From the NCBI RefSeq assembly GCF_029278605.1, contig NZ_CP119573.1:1922001-1986000 (forward strand): a DNA stretch of 64,000 bases. Direction: 5' to 3'. Under the pieces are notes generated by a model. That model worked only from the letters and a program-made list of their open reading frames with translations. It had not been told where the DNA came from and searched no databases. Shown here one piece after another: positions 35,501 through 43,135 of the stretch (positions within the stretch are counted from its first letter, which is position 1; every line of letters begins with the position of its first letter). Position numbers and translations under genes: made by a program. The stretch is from Cupriavidus sp. WKF15. GTDB lineage: Bacteria > Pseudomonadota > Gammaproteobacteria > Burkholderiales > Burkholderiaceae.

Positions 35501-36043
35501 CGGCAGCTGGCGTCTTACCTGATGTACCCCAAGCAGGCGGTCGCGTACCACACGCACGTGCGGACCTACAGCGATACGTCGGTTGTGCCGACGCCGGCCT
35601 TCCTCTATGGCCTGCAGCCACAGGAGGAGGTCGCGGTCGACATCGCCCCGGGCAAGACCCTGCTCATCTCCCTGCAGGGCTCTCATCCGGACGCGGAGGA
35701 GGGCAACATCAAGGTCCAGTTCGAACTGAACGGGCAATCACGCACGGCGGTGATCGAACAGCGCCATGCCGCGCAAACCGGGCCGGCGCGTCAGGGCCGG
35801 ACCGTTGCCGACCCTGGCAATCCGCTGCATATTGCCGCGCCGATGCCGGGCTCGATCGTGACCGTGGCAGTCCAGCCGGGCCAGAAGGTCGCGGCCGGCA
35901 CGACACTCCTTGCGCTCGAGGCGATGAAGATGGAAACCCATATCCCGGCCGAGCGCGACTGCGAAATTGCCGCCGTGTACGTGAAGCAGGGAGACCGCGT
36001 GGCGGCGAAGGATCTGCTGATCGAACTGAAGGGAACGGATTGA
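32534..36043 (+). CDS. pyc: pyruvate carboxylase
   Basis: A 1169-residue biotin enzyme that makes oxaloacetate from pyruvate, bicarbonate and ATP to refill the citric acid cycle. Domain order: biotin carboxylase (about 1-480; KASWGGGGRGMRML ATP loop, EVNPRIQVEHTVTE), carboxyltransferase (about 545-830; LLTDTTMRDAHQS, FHTHDTSG, Zn and pyruvate site), the PYC/OADA region, and the C-terminal biotinyl domain with the biotin Lys in EAMKME (about 1132). The start ATG at 32534 opens the conserved IKSLLIANRSEIAIRVMRAA. It is single-chain, as in most pyc. A strong terminator follows. Confidence 0.96.
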   Translation: MNYTPIKSLLIANRSEIAIRVMRAAAEMNIRTVAIYSKEDRLALHRFKADESYLVGEGKKPLAAYLDIDDILRIARKAKVDAIHPGYGFLSENPDFAQAVIDAGIRWIGPSPEVMRKLGNKVAARNAAIEAGVPVMPATDPLPHDLDECKRLAAGIGYPLMLKASWGGGGRGMRMLENEQDLETALPAARREALAAFGNDEVYVEKLVRNARHVEVQALGDTHGNLVHLYERDCTVQRRNQKVVERAPAPYLDDAGRTALCDAAMRLMRAVGYTHAGTIEFLMDADSGQFYFIEVNPRIQVEHTVTEMVTGVDIVKAQIRITEGGHIGMTENTRDADGKIVVRAAGVPEQSGISLNGHALQCRITTEDPENGFLPDYGRLSAYRSAAGFGVRLDAGTAYGGAVITPYYDSLLVKVTTWAPTAPESIRRMDRALREFRIRGVACNLQFLENVINHPAFRSGDVTTRFIDKTPELLAFTKRQDRATKLLRYLGDVCVNGHPEMSGRSLPPLPLPSPVLPAVDTAGPLPTGTRDLLRELGAEKFSRWMLEQKRVLLTDTTMRDAHQSLFATRMRTADMLPIAPFYARELPQLFSMECWGGATFDVALRFLKEDPWQRLEQLRERVPNILFQMLLRGSNAVGYTNYADNVVKFFVRQAASAGVDVFRVFDSLNWVRNMRVAIDAVCESGALCEGAICYTGDIFDGSRPKYDLKYYVGIARELQAAGVHVLGIKDMAGICRPQAAAALVKALKDETGLPVHFHTHDTSGISAASVLAAIGAGCDAVDGALDAMSGLTSQPNLSSIAAALAGGERDPGLELERLHEASMYWEGVRRYYAPFESEIRAGTADVYRHEMPGGQYTNLREQARSLGIEHRWTEVSQAYAEVNKMFGDIVKVTPTSKVVGDMALMMVANDMSAADVCDPAREIAFPESVVSLFKGELGFPPDGFPAELSRKVLRGEPPAPYRPGDQIPAVDLEAARAEAEAACEQSLDDRQLASYLMYPKQAVAYHTHVRTYSDTSVVPTPAFLYGLQPQEEVAVDIAPGKTLLISLQGSHPDAEEGNIKVQFELNGQSRTAVIEQRHAAQTGPARQGRTVADPGNPLHIAAPMPGSIVTVAVQPGQKVAAGTTLLALEAMKMETHIPAERDCEIAAVYVKQGDRVAAKDLLIELKGTD

Positions 36044-36095
36044 CAGCAGGCACAGCGCTAGCGTCCATGCTGGTCGCCAGCGCTTTGCATTGAGG

Positions 36096-36139
36096 ACCCT
36101 GGGGCAATCACGCGATTGCCCCAGGGTTCTTTCGTTTCA
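36096..36139 (+). terminator. rho-independent terminator of pyc
   Basis: A 14-pair perfect stem (ACCCTGGGGCAATC with its complement) around ACGC, then TCTTTCGTTT, 53 bases after the pyc stop. The rest of 36140-36405 shows nothing I can name. Confidence 0.88.
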
Positions 36140-36405
36140 GGCGTTGTCAGCGTTGGTGACACGGACGACTCGCTACTCGCTACGTCTCCCAATACCCTCA
36201 TCCAGTCCTGATCACCAGGCACTTGTCTGCCCGCGCCGTGCGCACTTCTTCCTGGCCTTGAGTCCGAGGCTGCCCGATTCTCAAGCATTGTCTCCTCCGG
36301 TCTGCTGACGCTGCGGTGAGTTCAAGACGTGGTTTTTTGCCGACGCGTATCTGGCATTCACGGTTTCCAGGCTTGTCTTGTCTGGACACGGACTTGTCAA
36401 TTCGT

Positions 36406-36475
36406 GACTTCCGGGAAGTCGCTGCGTCGCGCGACGGCAATGTTCCTTAGCATTGCCTCGCCATAGCGAGATGGC
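36406..36475. promoter_or_regulatory. inverted repeats in the porin upstream region
   Basis: Three dyads lie in a row: GACTTCC-G-GGAAGTC (36406-36420), GGCAATG-N8-CATTGCC (36436-36457) and GCCAT-N6-ATGGC (36460-36475), ending 39 bases before the porin start. The first looks like a regulator site, the others could be hairpins in the leader RNA. Roles are inferred. Confidence 0.4.
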
Positions 36476-36514
36476 AGGACGATTCAAACAGAGAAAGGTG
36501 GAGGAGAGAACGGA

Positions 36515-37672
36515 ATGAAGAAGACGATGATTGGCCTGGCGGCTGCTTGTGCCTGTGGAGCCGCCCAAGCGCAATCCAGCGTGACGTTGTACGGCGTGGT
36601 CGACGTGAACGTCGAATATGTCAATCACGTCGGAGCGGTGCCCTCGGCGAGTAATGGCTTCAACCCGGGCCAGGGCGGCAAGGTCATTCGCGAGGACGCT
36701 GGTGGATACTCCGGCTCTCGCTGGGGCCTTCGTGGCACGGAAGACCTGGGGGGAGGGCTGAAGTCGATCTTCGTCCTGGAGAGCGGCTTCAATTCCGATG
36801 CCGGCACCTCGCAACAGGGTGGCCGCCTGTTTGGCCGCCAGGCCTTCGTTGGTCTTGCTGCGCCATACGGCCAGCTTACCTTTGGCCGTCAGTACACTTC
36901 CATGTTCTCTACGCTGGCCAACTTTGTGCCGGCGCGATACGCCACGCAGTATGAGCCCGTTGGCGTGATCGCCGGCGGCAACTTCCGCGAAGACAACACC
37001 GCGAAATATACGGGCACGTTCGGGGGCCTCACCGTCAATGCAAACTGGTCGTTCGGCGTGGGGACGACGCTTCCGCAAGTCACCTCGACCGTGCCGGCTG
37101 CGGGCGGAAATGGCGAGGTGCCGGGACAGTTCCGTCGCGACTCCGCCTATGGCGCTGGTGCGAGCTATCTTGCCGGGCCTTTCGGGGTGGGCATCGCGTA
37201 TGACCAGTGGAATCCGACCATCGGAACCGGCAACGGGGCTTTCAAGAAGGCTGCGGTCATGGCCAGCTTTGCTTTCAATGACACCGCAAGGGTAATGGGC
37301 GGCTACCGCTGGGGCCAGAACAAGAGCCAGAACGGTACGCTGATTCTGCGCGACGATTTCTACTGGATCGGCGGTCAATACCGCTTGTCTTCCGCAATCG
37401 ACTTTACGCTCGAGTACGACTATCAGAATGTAAAAAATCTCGGCGGCAACACTGGCCTGGCCAATCCATGGCAGATCGCCCTGATTGCCGACTATGCGTT
37501 CTCGAAGCGTACGGACGTTTATCTGACCACGGCCTATTCCAGGAACGGCGGTCTGGCCATGGAATCGGCCGCGAGCAACTTTGCCACCAGCCTGACGCTG
37601 AACAGTTACGCCCTGCCGAATGGCAAGACGTCAATGTTCGGCGCTGCCGTGGGTATCCGTCACATTTTCTGA
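36515..37672 (+). CDS. outer-membrane porin (porin_4 type)
   Basis: A 385-residue general-diffusion porin. Residues 1-20 are a signal peptide ending AAQA-QS. SSVTLYGVVDVNVEYVNH is the first strand; SRWGLRGTEDLGGGLKSIFVLESGF and LFGRQAFVGL..YGQLTFGRQ are hallmarks of the beta-proteobacterial trimeric porins, and the last strand ends in Phe (GIRHIF), as needed for outer-membrane insertion. GGAGGAGAG lies before the start. In this clade such porins are often controlled by substrate; the adjacent catabolic island suggests uptake of its substrate. Confidence 0.93.
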   Translation: MKKTMIGLAAACACGAAQAQSSVTLYGVVDVNVEYVNHVGAVPSASNGFNPGQGGKVIREDAGGYSGSRWGLRGTEDLGGGLKSIFVLESGFNSDAGTSQQGGRLFGRQAFVGLAAPYGQLTFGRQYTSMFSTLANFVPARYATQYEPVGVIAGGNFREDNTAKYTGTFGGLTVNANWSFGVGTTLPQVTSTVPAAGGNGEVPGQFRRDSAYGAGASYLAGPFGVGIAYDQWNPTIGTGNGAFKKAAVMASFAFNDTARVMGGYRWGQNKSQNGTLILRDDFYWIGGQYRLSSAIDFTLEYDYQNVKNLGGNTGLANPWQIALIADYAFSKRTDVYLTTAYSRNGGLAMESAASNFATSLTLNSYALPNGKTSMFGAAVGIRHIF

Positions 37673-37710
37673 GCCTGACGGGAGCCGGAAGCAGGGCTCG
37701 CCCAGCACAT

Positions 37711-37763
37711 ACAAGCGCCAGCGCGCTCTGCCGCAGTCCCGGGCAGAGCGCGCTGGCGCTTGT
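37711..37763. repeat. 22-bp perfect inverted repeat after the porin
   Basis: Two arms of 22 bases (37711-37732 and 37742-37763) are perfectly complementary around a nine-base loop, starting 38 bases after the porin stop. It would form a very stable hairpin. A short TTTT occurs only eight bases later, so it may serve as a terminator for both directions or as a 3' stabiliser of porin mRNA. Confidence 0.85.
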
Positions 37764-37845
37764 GCCCGGCCTTTTCGCGCTGAGCGAGGCGTGGCATCGA
37801 CGCCCGGATTGATGCTGCGGACAAGCCACGACACCGGCGCCGGGG

Positions 37846-37909
37846 TGTCACAAAAGGAAAAGACCAAGACGTGAACGGCAAAGCGGAAAGTTGCGCCAGG
37901 CCAGAAGAT
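37846..37909 (+). promoter_or_regulatory. regulon operator copy A
   Basis: One of three related 64-base elements. It starts TGTC, holds CAAGACGT, then 31 bases after the TGTC the core GGCAAAGCG, then CGCCAGGC and a GAAGAT end. It lies 74 bases before the quinone oxidoreductase start. The other copies are at 41183-41246 and, inverted, at 45086-45149. Confidence 0.7.
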
Positions 37910-37983
37910 TCAGTTGTCCTTTGGCGAGCCCGAGCGGCAAGCCGCAGGTGAACAGTCAACTCTGAAAAAAAACAGGAGACGAC

Positions 37984-38964
37984 ATGGCGAAAGTCGTGAA
38001 GTTTTACGAGACAGGCGGCCCCGATGTCCTTCGCTTTGAGGACATCAGTGTTGGCGAGCCGGGGCCGGGCGAAGTCCGCCTCCGTCACGCGGCCGTAGGC
38101 CTGAATTTCGCCGACACTTACTTCCGCAGCGGTACTTACCAGGTTCCGCTGCCCAGCGGCCTTGGCAACGAAGCCGCCGGCGTTATTGAGGCAGTGGGTG
38201 CCGGCGTCAAGCATCTGGCAGTTGGCGATCGCGTGACTTATACGGGCTTTACCAACACGCTCGGCGCCTACAGCACTGAGCGGCTGATCTCTGCCGCACC
38301 GCTGATCAAGCTGCCGCAGTCAATCAGTTGCGAGGTCGCCGCGGCCATGACGATGCGGGGCTTGTCAGCGGCCTACCTGATGCGCCGCATCTACCCGTTC
38401 AAGTCGGGCGACACCATTCTGCTGCACGCCGCGGCGGGTGGTGCCGGGCTGATCATTTCGCAATGGGCCAAGCTGCTTGGGCTGACCGTGATCGGCACGG
38501 TATCCACCGATGCCAAGGCCGAAGTGGCGCGTGCGCATGGCTGCGATCACACGATCAATTACAGCCATGAGGACGTAGCGAAGCGCGTGCGGGAACTGAC
38601 GGATGGCGTGGGCGTGTCCGTGGTGTTCGACAGCGTGGGCAAGGATACCTTCATGTCCTCGCTGGACTCGCTCAAGCGCCGTGGCCTGCTGGTATGCGTG
38701 GGTTTCGCCTCCGGCCCGGTCACGGGGTTCGATCCGGCGATCCTGGCCCGCAAAGGCTCGGCATACCTGACTCGCCCCGGCCTGGCGGACTATATCGCCG
38801 ATCCTGCCGAAAAGGCGGAACTGGTCGACGAGTTGTTCGGCCACGTGGCGGCAAGCCGCATCCGCATCGAGATCAACCAGCGCTATGCGCTGGAGGACGC
38901 CGCGCAGGCACATCGGGATCTCGAATCCCGAAAGACCACCGGCTCATCCATTTTCATGATCTGA
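37984..38964 (+). CDS. NAD(P)H:quinone oxidoreductase (MDR, QorA-like)
   Basis: A 326-residue zinc-free medium-chain oxidoreductase that uses NADPH to reduce quinones or enone groups. GLNFADTYFRSGTYQVPLPSGLGNEAAG (about 38-65) is the QOR pattern; the nucleotide loop is HAAAGGAGLI (about 149-158); no zinc cysteines are present. CAGGAGA precedes the start. It is the first gene of a unit with BKACE (59 bases later) and the first Bug receptor, downstream of operator copy A. The substrate is probably an intermediate of the island's pathway. Confidence 0.88.
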   Translation: MAKVVKFYETGGPDVLRFEDISVGEPGPGEVRLRHAAVGLNFADTYFRSGTYQVPLPSGLGNEAAGVIEAVGAGVKHLAVGDRVTYTGFTNTLGAYSTERLISAAPLIKLPQSISCEVAAAMTMRGLSAAYLMRRIYPFKSGDTILLHAAAGGAGLIISQWAKLLGLTVIGTVSTDAKAEVARAHGCDHTINYSHEDVAKRVRELTDGVGVSVVFDSVGKDTFMSSLDSLKRRGLLVCVGFASGPVTGFDPAILARKGSAYLTRPGLADYIADPAEKAELVDELFGHVAASRIRIEINQRYALEDAAQAHRDLESRKTTGSSIFMI

Positions 38965-39023
38965 CAGTTTCCCATCTGGTTCGACATTCTCAAGATTCAC
39001 ATCTCAACTGGAGATCCATCAAC

Positions 39024-40085
39024 ATGAACTTCCTCGACGGCCACCTGTATCCCGAGAACCAGCAACCGCTGATCATCACCGCCGCTCCCTACGCGCCGGG
39101 CTGGATTCCTTCGGACTTCCCGGAAGACATCCCCGTCACCATGGCGGATCAGATCCAGAAGGCGGTGGATTGCTACGAAGCCGGTGCGCGCGTGCTGCAT
39201 CTGCACGTGCGCGAAGAAGATGGCAAGGGCAGCAAGCGCCTATCCAAGTTCAACGAACTGATCGCCGGGGTGCGCGCCGCCTGCCCGGAAATGGTCATCC
39301 AGGTGGGGGGCTCCATCAGCTTCGCGCCCGAAGAAGGGCAGGCCGCCAAATGGCTCAGCGATGACACGCGCCATATGCTGGCTGAACTCGATCCGAAGCC
39401 CGACCAGGTGACGGTGACCGTCAACACGTCGCAGATGAACGTGACGGAACATGCCGGTGTGGATGACTTCAAGGGCGTTTCGCGAGGATTCCCGCACCTC
39501 TACGATACCTACAAGGACATGGTCGTGCCCTCGAATCCGAGCTGGTACGAGGAGCACGTTCGACGCCTGACAGCCGCCGGAATTCAAAGCGAGTTCCAGT
39601 GCTACAACATCAACAGCTTTGAAACCATCGAGCGGATGATTCGCCGCGGCGTCTACAAGGGCCCGCTGGTGATGAACTGGGTGGCGATCAGCGGCGGCAT
39701 GGACCAGGCGAACATCTACAACCTGGCAAACATCCTGCGTGCTGTGCCGGACGGCGCCGTGCTAACGGTGGAGAGTTCGGTGCTGAACGTGCTGCCCATC
39801 AACATGATCGGCATGGCTCTGGGCCTGCACGTGCGGTGTGGCATCGAGGATGTACTCTGGAACCAGACCCGCACGGGCAAGATGAGCACGGTCGAGCAGA
39901 TCAAGCAACTGGTGCGTATCGCCGGCGAGTTTGGCCGCCCCATCGCGACAGCGCAGCAGACCCGCGAGATCCTGCAGCTTGGCGTGTTCTACGACACGGT
40001 AGAAGAAACGCTTCAGAAGAATGGCTTCGCCCCCAATCGTAACGGCGGCCACCAGGGCTTCCTGCGCAAGTTCGAATGCCAGTAA
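39024..40085 (+). CDS. BKACE beta-keto acid cleavage enzyme (DUF849)
   Basis: A 353-residue metal enzyme of the BKACE family, which cleaves a beta-keto acid with acetyl-CoA into an acetoacetyl product and a new CoA ester (Kce of lysine fermentation is the model). The zinc ligands sit in LHLHVREEDG (about 53-62) and the block VIQVGGS..(E)..; PLVMNWVAISGGMDQ and VESSVLNVLPINMIGMALGLHVRCGIEDVLW follow the family. Which beta-keto acid is used cannot be told. GGAGA precedes the start. It lies between the oxidoreductase and the Bug receptor, all on one strand. Confidence 0.88.
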   Translation: MNFLDGHLYPENQQPLIITAAPYAPGWIPSDFPEDIPVTMADQIQKAVDCYEAGARVLHLHVREEDGKGSKRLSKFNELIAGVRAACPEMVIQVGGSISFAPEEGQAAKWLSDDTRHMLAELDPKPDQVTVTVNTSQMNVTEHAGVDDFKGVSRGFPHLYDTYKDMVVPSNPSWYEEHVRRLTAAGIQSEFQCYNINSFETIERMIRRGVYKGPLVMNWVAISGGMDQANIYNLANILRAVPDGAVLTVESSVLNVLPINMIGMALGLHVRCGIEDVLWNQTRTGKMSTVEQIKQLVRIAGEFGRPIATAQQTREILQLGVFYDTVEETLQKNGFAPNRNGGHQGFLRKFECQ

Positions 40086-40129
40086 AGCGGCTTTGAGGGC
40101 GCTGACAGAAAATTACATGGAGGTAGACA

Positions 40130-41125
40130 ATGGCATTCCGAATTCAACAGCGGGTTGCGGTCACGCTGGGCACGGGAGCGCTCCTGGCGCTGTGCGCTTC
40201 CGGCTGGGTCCAGGCGGAGGAGGCCTGGCCAGCACGCCCGATCCAGATGATCGTTGCGTCGTCGGCGGGATCAGGAACCGATGCCCTGGCACGCGTGATG
40301 GCGCAACGCCTGACGGCAGTCTTGAAGCAGCCAGTCGTGATTGAAAACCGGCCAGGCGGCAGTGGAGTCATCGGAACCAACGCTGTGGTCAAGGCGCCGG
40401 CCGACGGATACACGATTCTCTACACCACGGCATCGAACCAGGTCGTCGCCCCGGCCGTTCTGAAGACCATCCCATATGATCCGCAGAAGAGCCTTGTCCC
40501 GATCGCCGAGACGGCCGAGGGTGGCGTGATGTTGCTGGTGAGCATTGACCTGCCGGTCCACAACCTGCAGGAGCTTATCCAGCTGGTGAAGGCGAATCCG
40601 GATAAGTACAGCTACGCGAGCTGGGCCACGGGATCTTCAGGGCAGCTGACCATGGAGTGGCTCAAGAAGCAGACCGGCATGAAGACCGATCACGTCGCCT
40701 ATCGGACCTCGAACCAGCTGTTGACCGACCTGTCCTCGGGTGTCGTGAAAATCGGTTGGACCGATCCGGCCGCGCCCGTTCCCTTCCTGCGTTCCGGGAA
40801 GGTCCGTGCCATTGCCATTACTGGCAATGTGCGCGCGCCGCAGCTTCCTGACGTCAAGACCATGGGTGAACAGGGCTACAAGTTCGATGCGGTGGGCTGG
40901 TTCGGCATGTTCGCGCCGGCGGGAACCAACCCGGCGATCGTGAAGAGGCTGGCCGATGAAGCCAACAAGGTCCAGGCGTCCCCCGAGCTGGCGGCCATGA
41001 TGAAATCGATGAACTTTGGCCCGCCGCCGATGAAGACCTCGGTGCAGTTCGGCGAGACTGTCAGCCGCGATCTGCAAGTCTGGTCGAAGATCGCAACCGA
41101 CGCAAAGATCCGCCTGGACGAATGA
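40130..41125 (+). CDS. Bug/TctC periplasmic solute-binding protein
   Basis: A 331-residue exported binding protein of the tripartite tricarboxylate family. Signal peptide residues 1-29 (ending VQA-EE). WPARPIQMIVASSAGSGTDALAR and IENRPGGSGVIGTNAV are family hallmarks, followed by PADGYTILYTTAS and the late GWFGMFAPAGT. Bug proteins usually bind carboxylates; no TctA/TctB membrane genes are in this island, so it may be an orphan sensor or share another transporter. GGAGGT precedes the start, 44 bases after BKACE. Confidence 0.92.
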   Translation: MAFRIQQRVAVTLGTGALLALCASGWVQAEEAWPARPIQMIVASSAGSGTDALARVMAQRLTAVLKQPVVIENRPGGSGVIGTNAVVKAPADGYTILYTTASNQVVAPAVLKTIPYDPQKSLVPIAETAEGGVMLLVSIDLPVHNLQELIQLVKANPDKYSYASWATGSSGQLTMEWLKKQTGMKTDHVAYRTSNQLLTDLSSGVVKIGWTDPAAPVPFLRSGKVRAIAITGNVRAPQLPDVKTMGEQGYKFDAVGWFGMFAPAGTNPAIVKRLADEANKVQASPELAAMMKSMNFGPPPMKTSVQFGETVSRDLQVWSKIATDAKIRLDE

Positions 41126-41182
41126 ACGGTGCGGCGCACGGGGGCGTCGACAACAGGTCCCACCCGGCCACGCTCAGCGCGC

Positions 41183-41246
41183 TGTCGTCAATTGTCAAAT
41201 GCAGGGCGCACAAGGCAAAGCGGGAAGCATCGCCAGGCAGGATGAT
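41183..41246 (+). promoter_or_regulatory. regulon operator copy B
   Basis: The second 64-base element: TGTC at 41183, the core GGCAAAGCG at 41214-41222, then CGCCAGGCAGGATGAT to 41246. It ends 38 bases before the annotated start of the second Bug gene. Confidence 0.7.
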
Positions 41247-41284
41247 ACGGATCCGCTGCGCTCGCCAGCGGCCGGTCCGACTGA

Positions 41285-42289
41285 ATGGAGACTGCATTGA
41301 ACTGCTTCACACAGATAGTGCGCCAGGGCATGGCGCTTACGCTTGCCTTTGGCGCACTGATGCCGGCCATGGATGGCGCCCGCGCCGCCGAATGGCCCAC
41401 CAAACCTGTGCGCATACTGGTAGGCGCGCCTCCGGGCGGTACCGCGGATATGGTGGCGCGCCTGGTTGCCCATGAGCTCGAGGCTCCGCTCGGCCAGGCG
41501 GTGATCGTCGATTACAAGCCTGGCGCGGGCGGCACCATCGCCGTTCAGAGCATGCTGTCTTCGCCGCGCGATGGCTACACGTTTCTCCTGATCCAGAAGG
41601 GGATCGCCTCGGAAGTCCCGCACGTCATCAAGGCGCCGTACGACCCGTTCAAGGATATTGTCCCGATTGCCCAGCTTGCGCGCTCCAGCCTCATTCTGGT
41701 CGGGAATCCCGGCCTGCGCGCGAAGAATCTCGGGGAGCTGGTCACGTACATCAAGGCGAACCCGGGCAAGGTCGACTATGCAAACTTCGGTGTCGGCACG
41801 CGTGGCCATACGATGGGCGTGCAATTCAATCGCCTCGCCGGGCTCGATGCGGGCACGGTGAACTACAAGGGTTCGCCGCCCGCTCTGCAGGATGTCATGG
41901 GCGGACAAGTACCCCTGATGTTCGACGGCCCGGCGACTTCGTTGCCCTTCATCAAGGCCGGGAAGCTCAGGGCCTATGCCGTGGCTTCGCCCAGGCGCAT
42001 GGCGGCACTGCCCGGTGTTCCCACCTTTTCCGAGTTGGGATATCCCGACCTCAGCGACGTGAGCTGGATGGGACTCTGGTCGGCGTCTGGCGTACCGCCT
42101 GCCGTGATCGCCAGGATGCGCGAGGCTGTGTTCAAGGTAACGCAATCGCCCGCGCTGCGCCCAAGGCTCGAAGCGATGGGCATGGAGCCCGGCTCGCTGG
42201 CCACTACTGAAGAGCTCTTGAAGGATATGCGCGAATCCTACGAGCGCCAGGGCAAGCTGTTGCGCTCCATCAACTTCACTCCGGACTGA
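41285..42289 (+). CDS. second Bug/TctC periplasmic solute-binding protein
   Basis: A 334-residue exported binding protein. Signal region residues 1-35 (ending ARA-AE), then WPTKPVRILVGAPPGGTADMVARLVA and VIVDYKPGAGGTIAVQ, PRDGYTFLL, and the late MGLWSASGVPPAVI. It differs from the first Bug in most positions, so it is not a recent copy. The true start is open: ATG at 41285 has no ribosome site, whereas GGAG at 41287-41290 sits well for a TTG at 41297. It begins a new unit downstream of operator copy B and is followed by the FrnE-like gene. Confidence 0.9.
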   Translation: METALNCFTQIVRQGMALTLAFGALMPAMDGARAAEWPTKPVRILVGAPPGGTADMVARLVAHELEAPLGQAVIVDYKPGAGGTIAVQSMLSSPRDGYTFLLIQKGIASEVPHVIKAPYDPFKDIVPIAQLARSSLILVGNPGLRAKNLGELVTYIKANPGKVDYANFGVGTRGHTMGVQFNRLAGLDAGTVNYKGSPPALQDVMGGQVPLMFDGPATSLPFIKAGKLRAYAVASPRRMAALPGVPTFSELGYPDLSDVSWMGLWSASGVPPAVIARMREAVFKVTQSPALRPRLEAMGMEPGSLATTEELLKDMRESYERQGKLLRSINFTPD

Positions 42290-42382
42290 CGGCGGCGGGG
42301 TTGTGGAAGTCGCGCTTGCGCGCCTTCGGACAACCCTTGCTCGTCCAATGGCCAGCGCCGTCAACGATCGCACCAGACCTCA

Positions 42383-43030
42383 ATGACTCAAGCACTCACG
42401 ATCGACTTTGTCTCCGATATCGCCTGCCCGTGGTGTGCCATCGGCTTGTCGTCGCTCAAGCAGGCGCTGGAGCAACTCGGAGACGAAGTGGATGCCGAGA
42501 TCGTCGTGCATCCGTTCGAGTTGAATCCCGACATGCCGCCGGAAGGGCAGACCCTTCTCGACTACGCCAGCAAGAAAAACGGCAGCACGGCCGCGCAAGT
42601 CGCCGAGAGGCAGGCGCTGATCCGCGACCGCGGTGCCAGCGCGGGCTTCACCTTCGCCCCCAGGACGCACGTCTACAACACCTTCGATGGTCATCGGCTG
42701 CTGCACTGGGCGGGCGTGCAGGGCAAGAAGCTTGCGCTCAAGGAGGCGCTGCTGAAGGCCTATCACGGCAGCGGCAAGGACCCCAGCAATCACGAGGTGC
42801 TGCTGGAAGCGGCCCGATCGGTGGGGCTCGATGCCACGCAAGCGCAACGCGTGCTGGAGAGCGGCGAGTATGCCGACGAGGTGCGCGGCGAGGTGGCGCA
42901 ATTCCAGTCGATGGGGATCAGCTCCGTTCCGTCGATCATTTTCGACAAGCGCTATCTCGTCTCGGGTGGACAGCCGGCCGAGGCCTTCCTGCGGATCATC
43001 CGCGAGGTGCTGGCGAAGCGCGAAGGCTGA
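42383..43030 (+). CDS. DsbA family oxidoreductase (FrnE/2-hydroxychromene-2-carboxylate isomerase-like)
   Basis: A 215-residue cytosolic thioredoxin-fold protein. The redox motif is C15-P-W-C18 in VSDIACPWCAIGL; EIVVHPFELNPDMP, NTFDGHRLLHWA and GISSVPSIIFDKRYLVSGGQP are FrnE hallmarks. No signal peptide, so it is not a periplasmic DsbA. Relatives act in polyketide tailoring, stress or glutathione-dependent isomerisation. It follows the second Bug gene by 93 bases and probably shares the operator-B unit. Confidence 0.88.
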   Translation: MTQALTIDFVSDIACPWCAIGLSSLKQALEQLGDEVDAEIVVHPFELNPDMPPEGQTLLDYASKKNGSTAAQVAERQALIRDRGASAGFTFAPRTHVYNTFDGHRLLHWAGVQGKKLALKEALLKAYHGSGKDPSNHEVLLEAARSVGLDATQAQRVLESGEYADEVRGEVAQFQSMGISSVPSIIFDKRYLVSGGQPAEAFLRIIREVLAKREG

Positions 43031-43135
43031 CGGCGGCGAGGGCGGTCGCCGCTCCGCGCTCCCACTCAGAGTTGCCAGTGCTCCGGCATGTGATCGCGAA
43101 AGCCGGGAGCAATCACGACCGTTGGCTGATGTTGG

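Noticed and set aside
32069..35737. two minus-strand frames of about 600 codons each
   Set aside because: Both are antisense to pyc, with composition typical of shadow frames and no family pattern.
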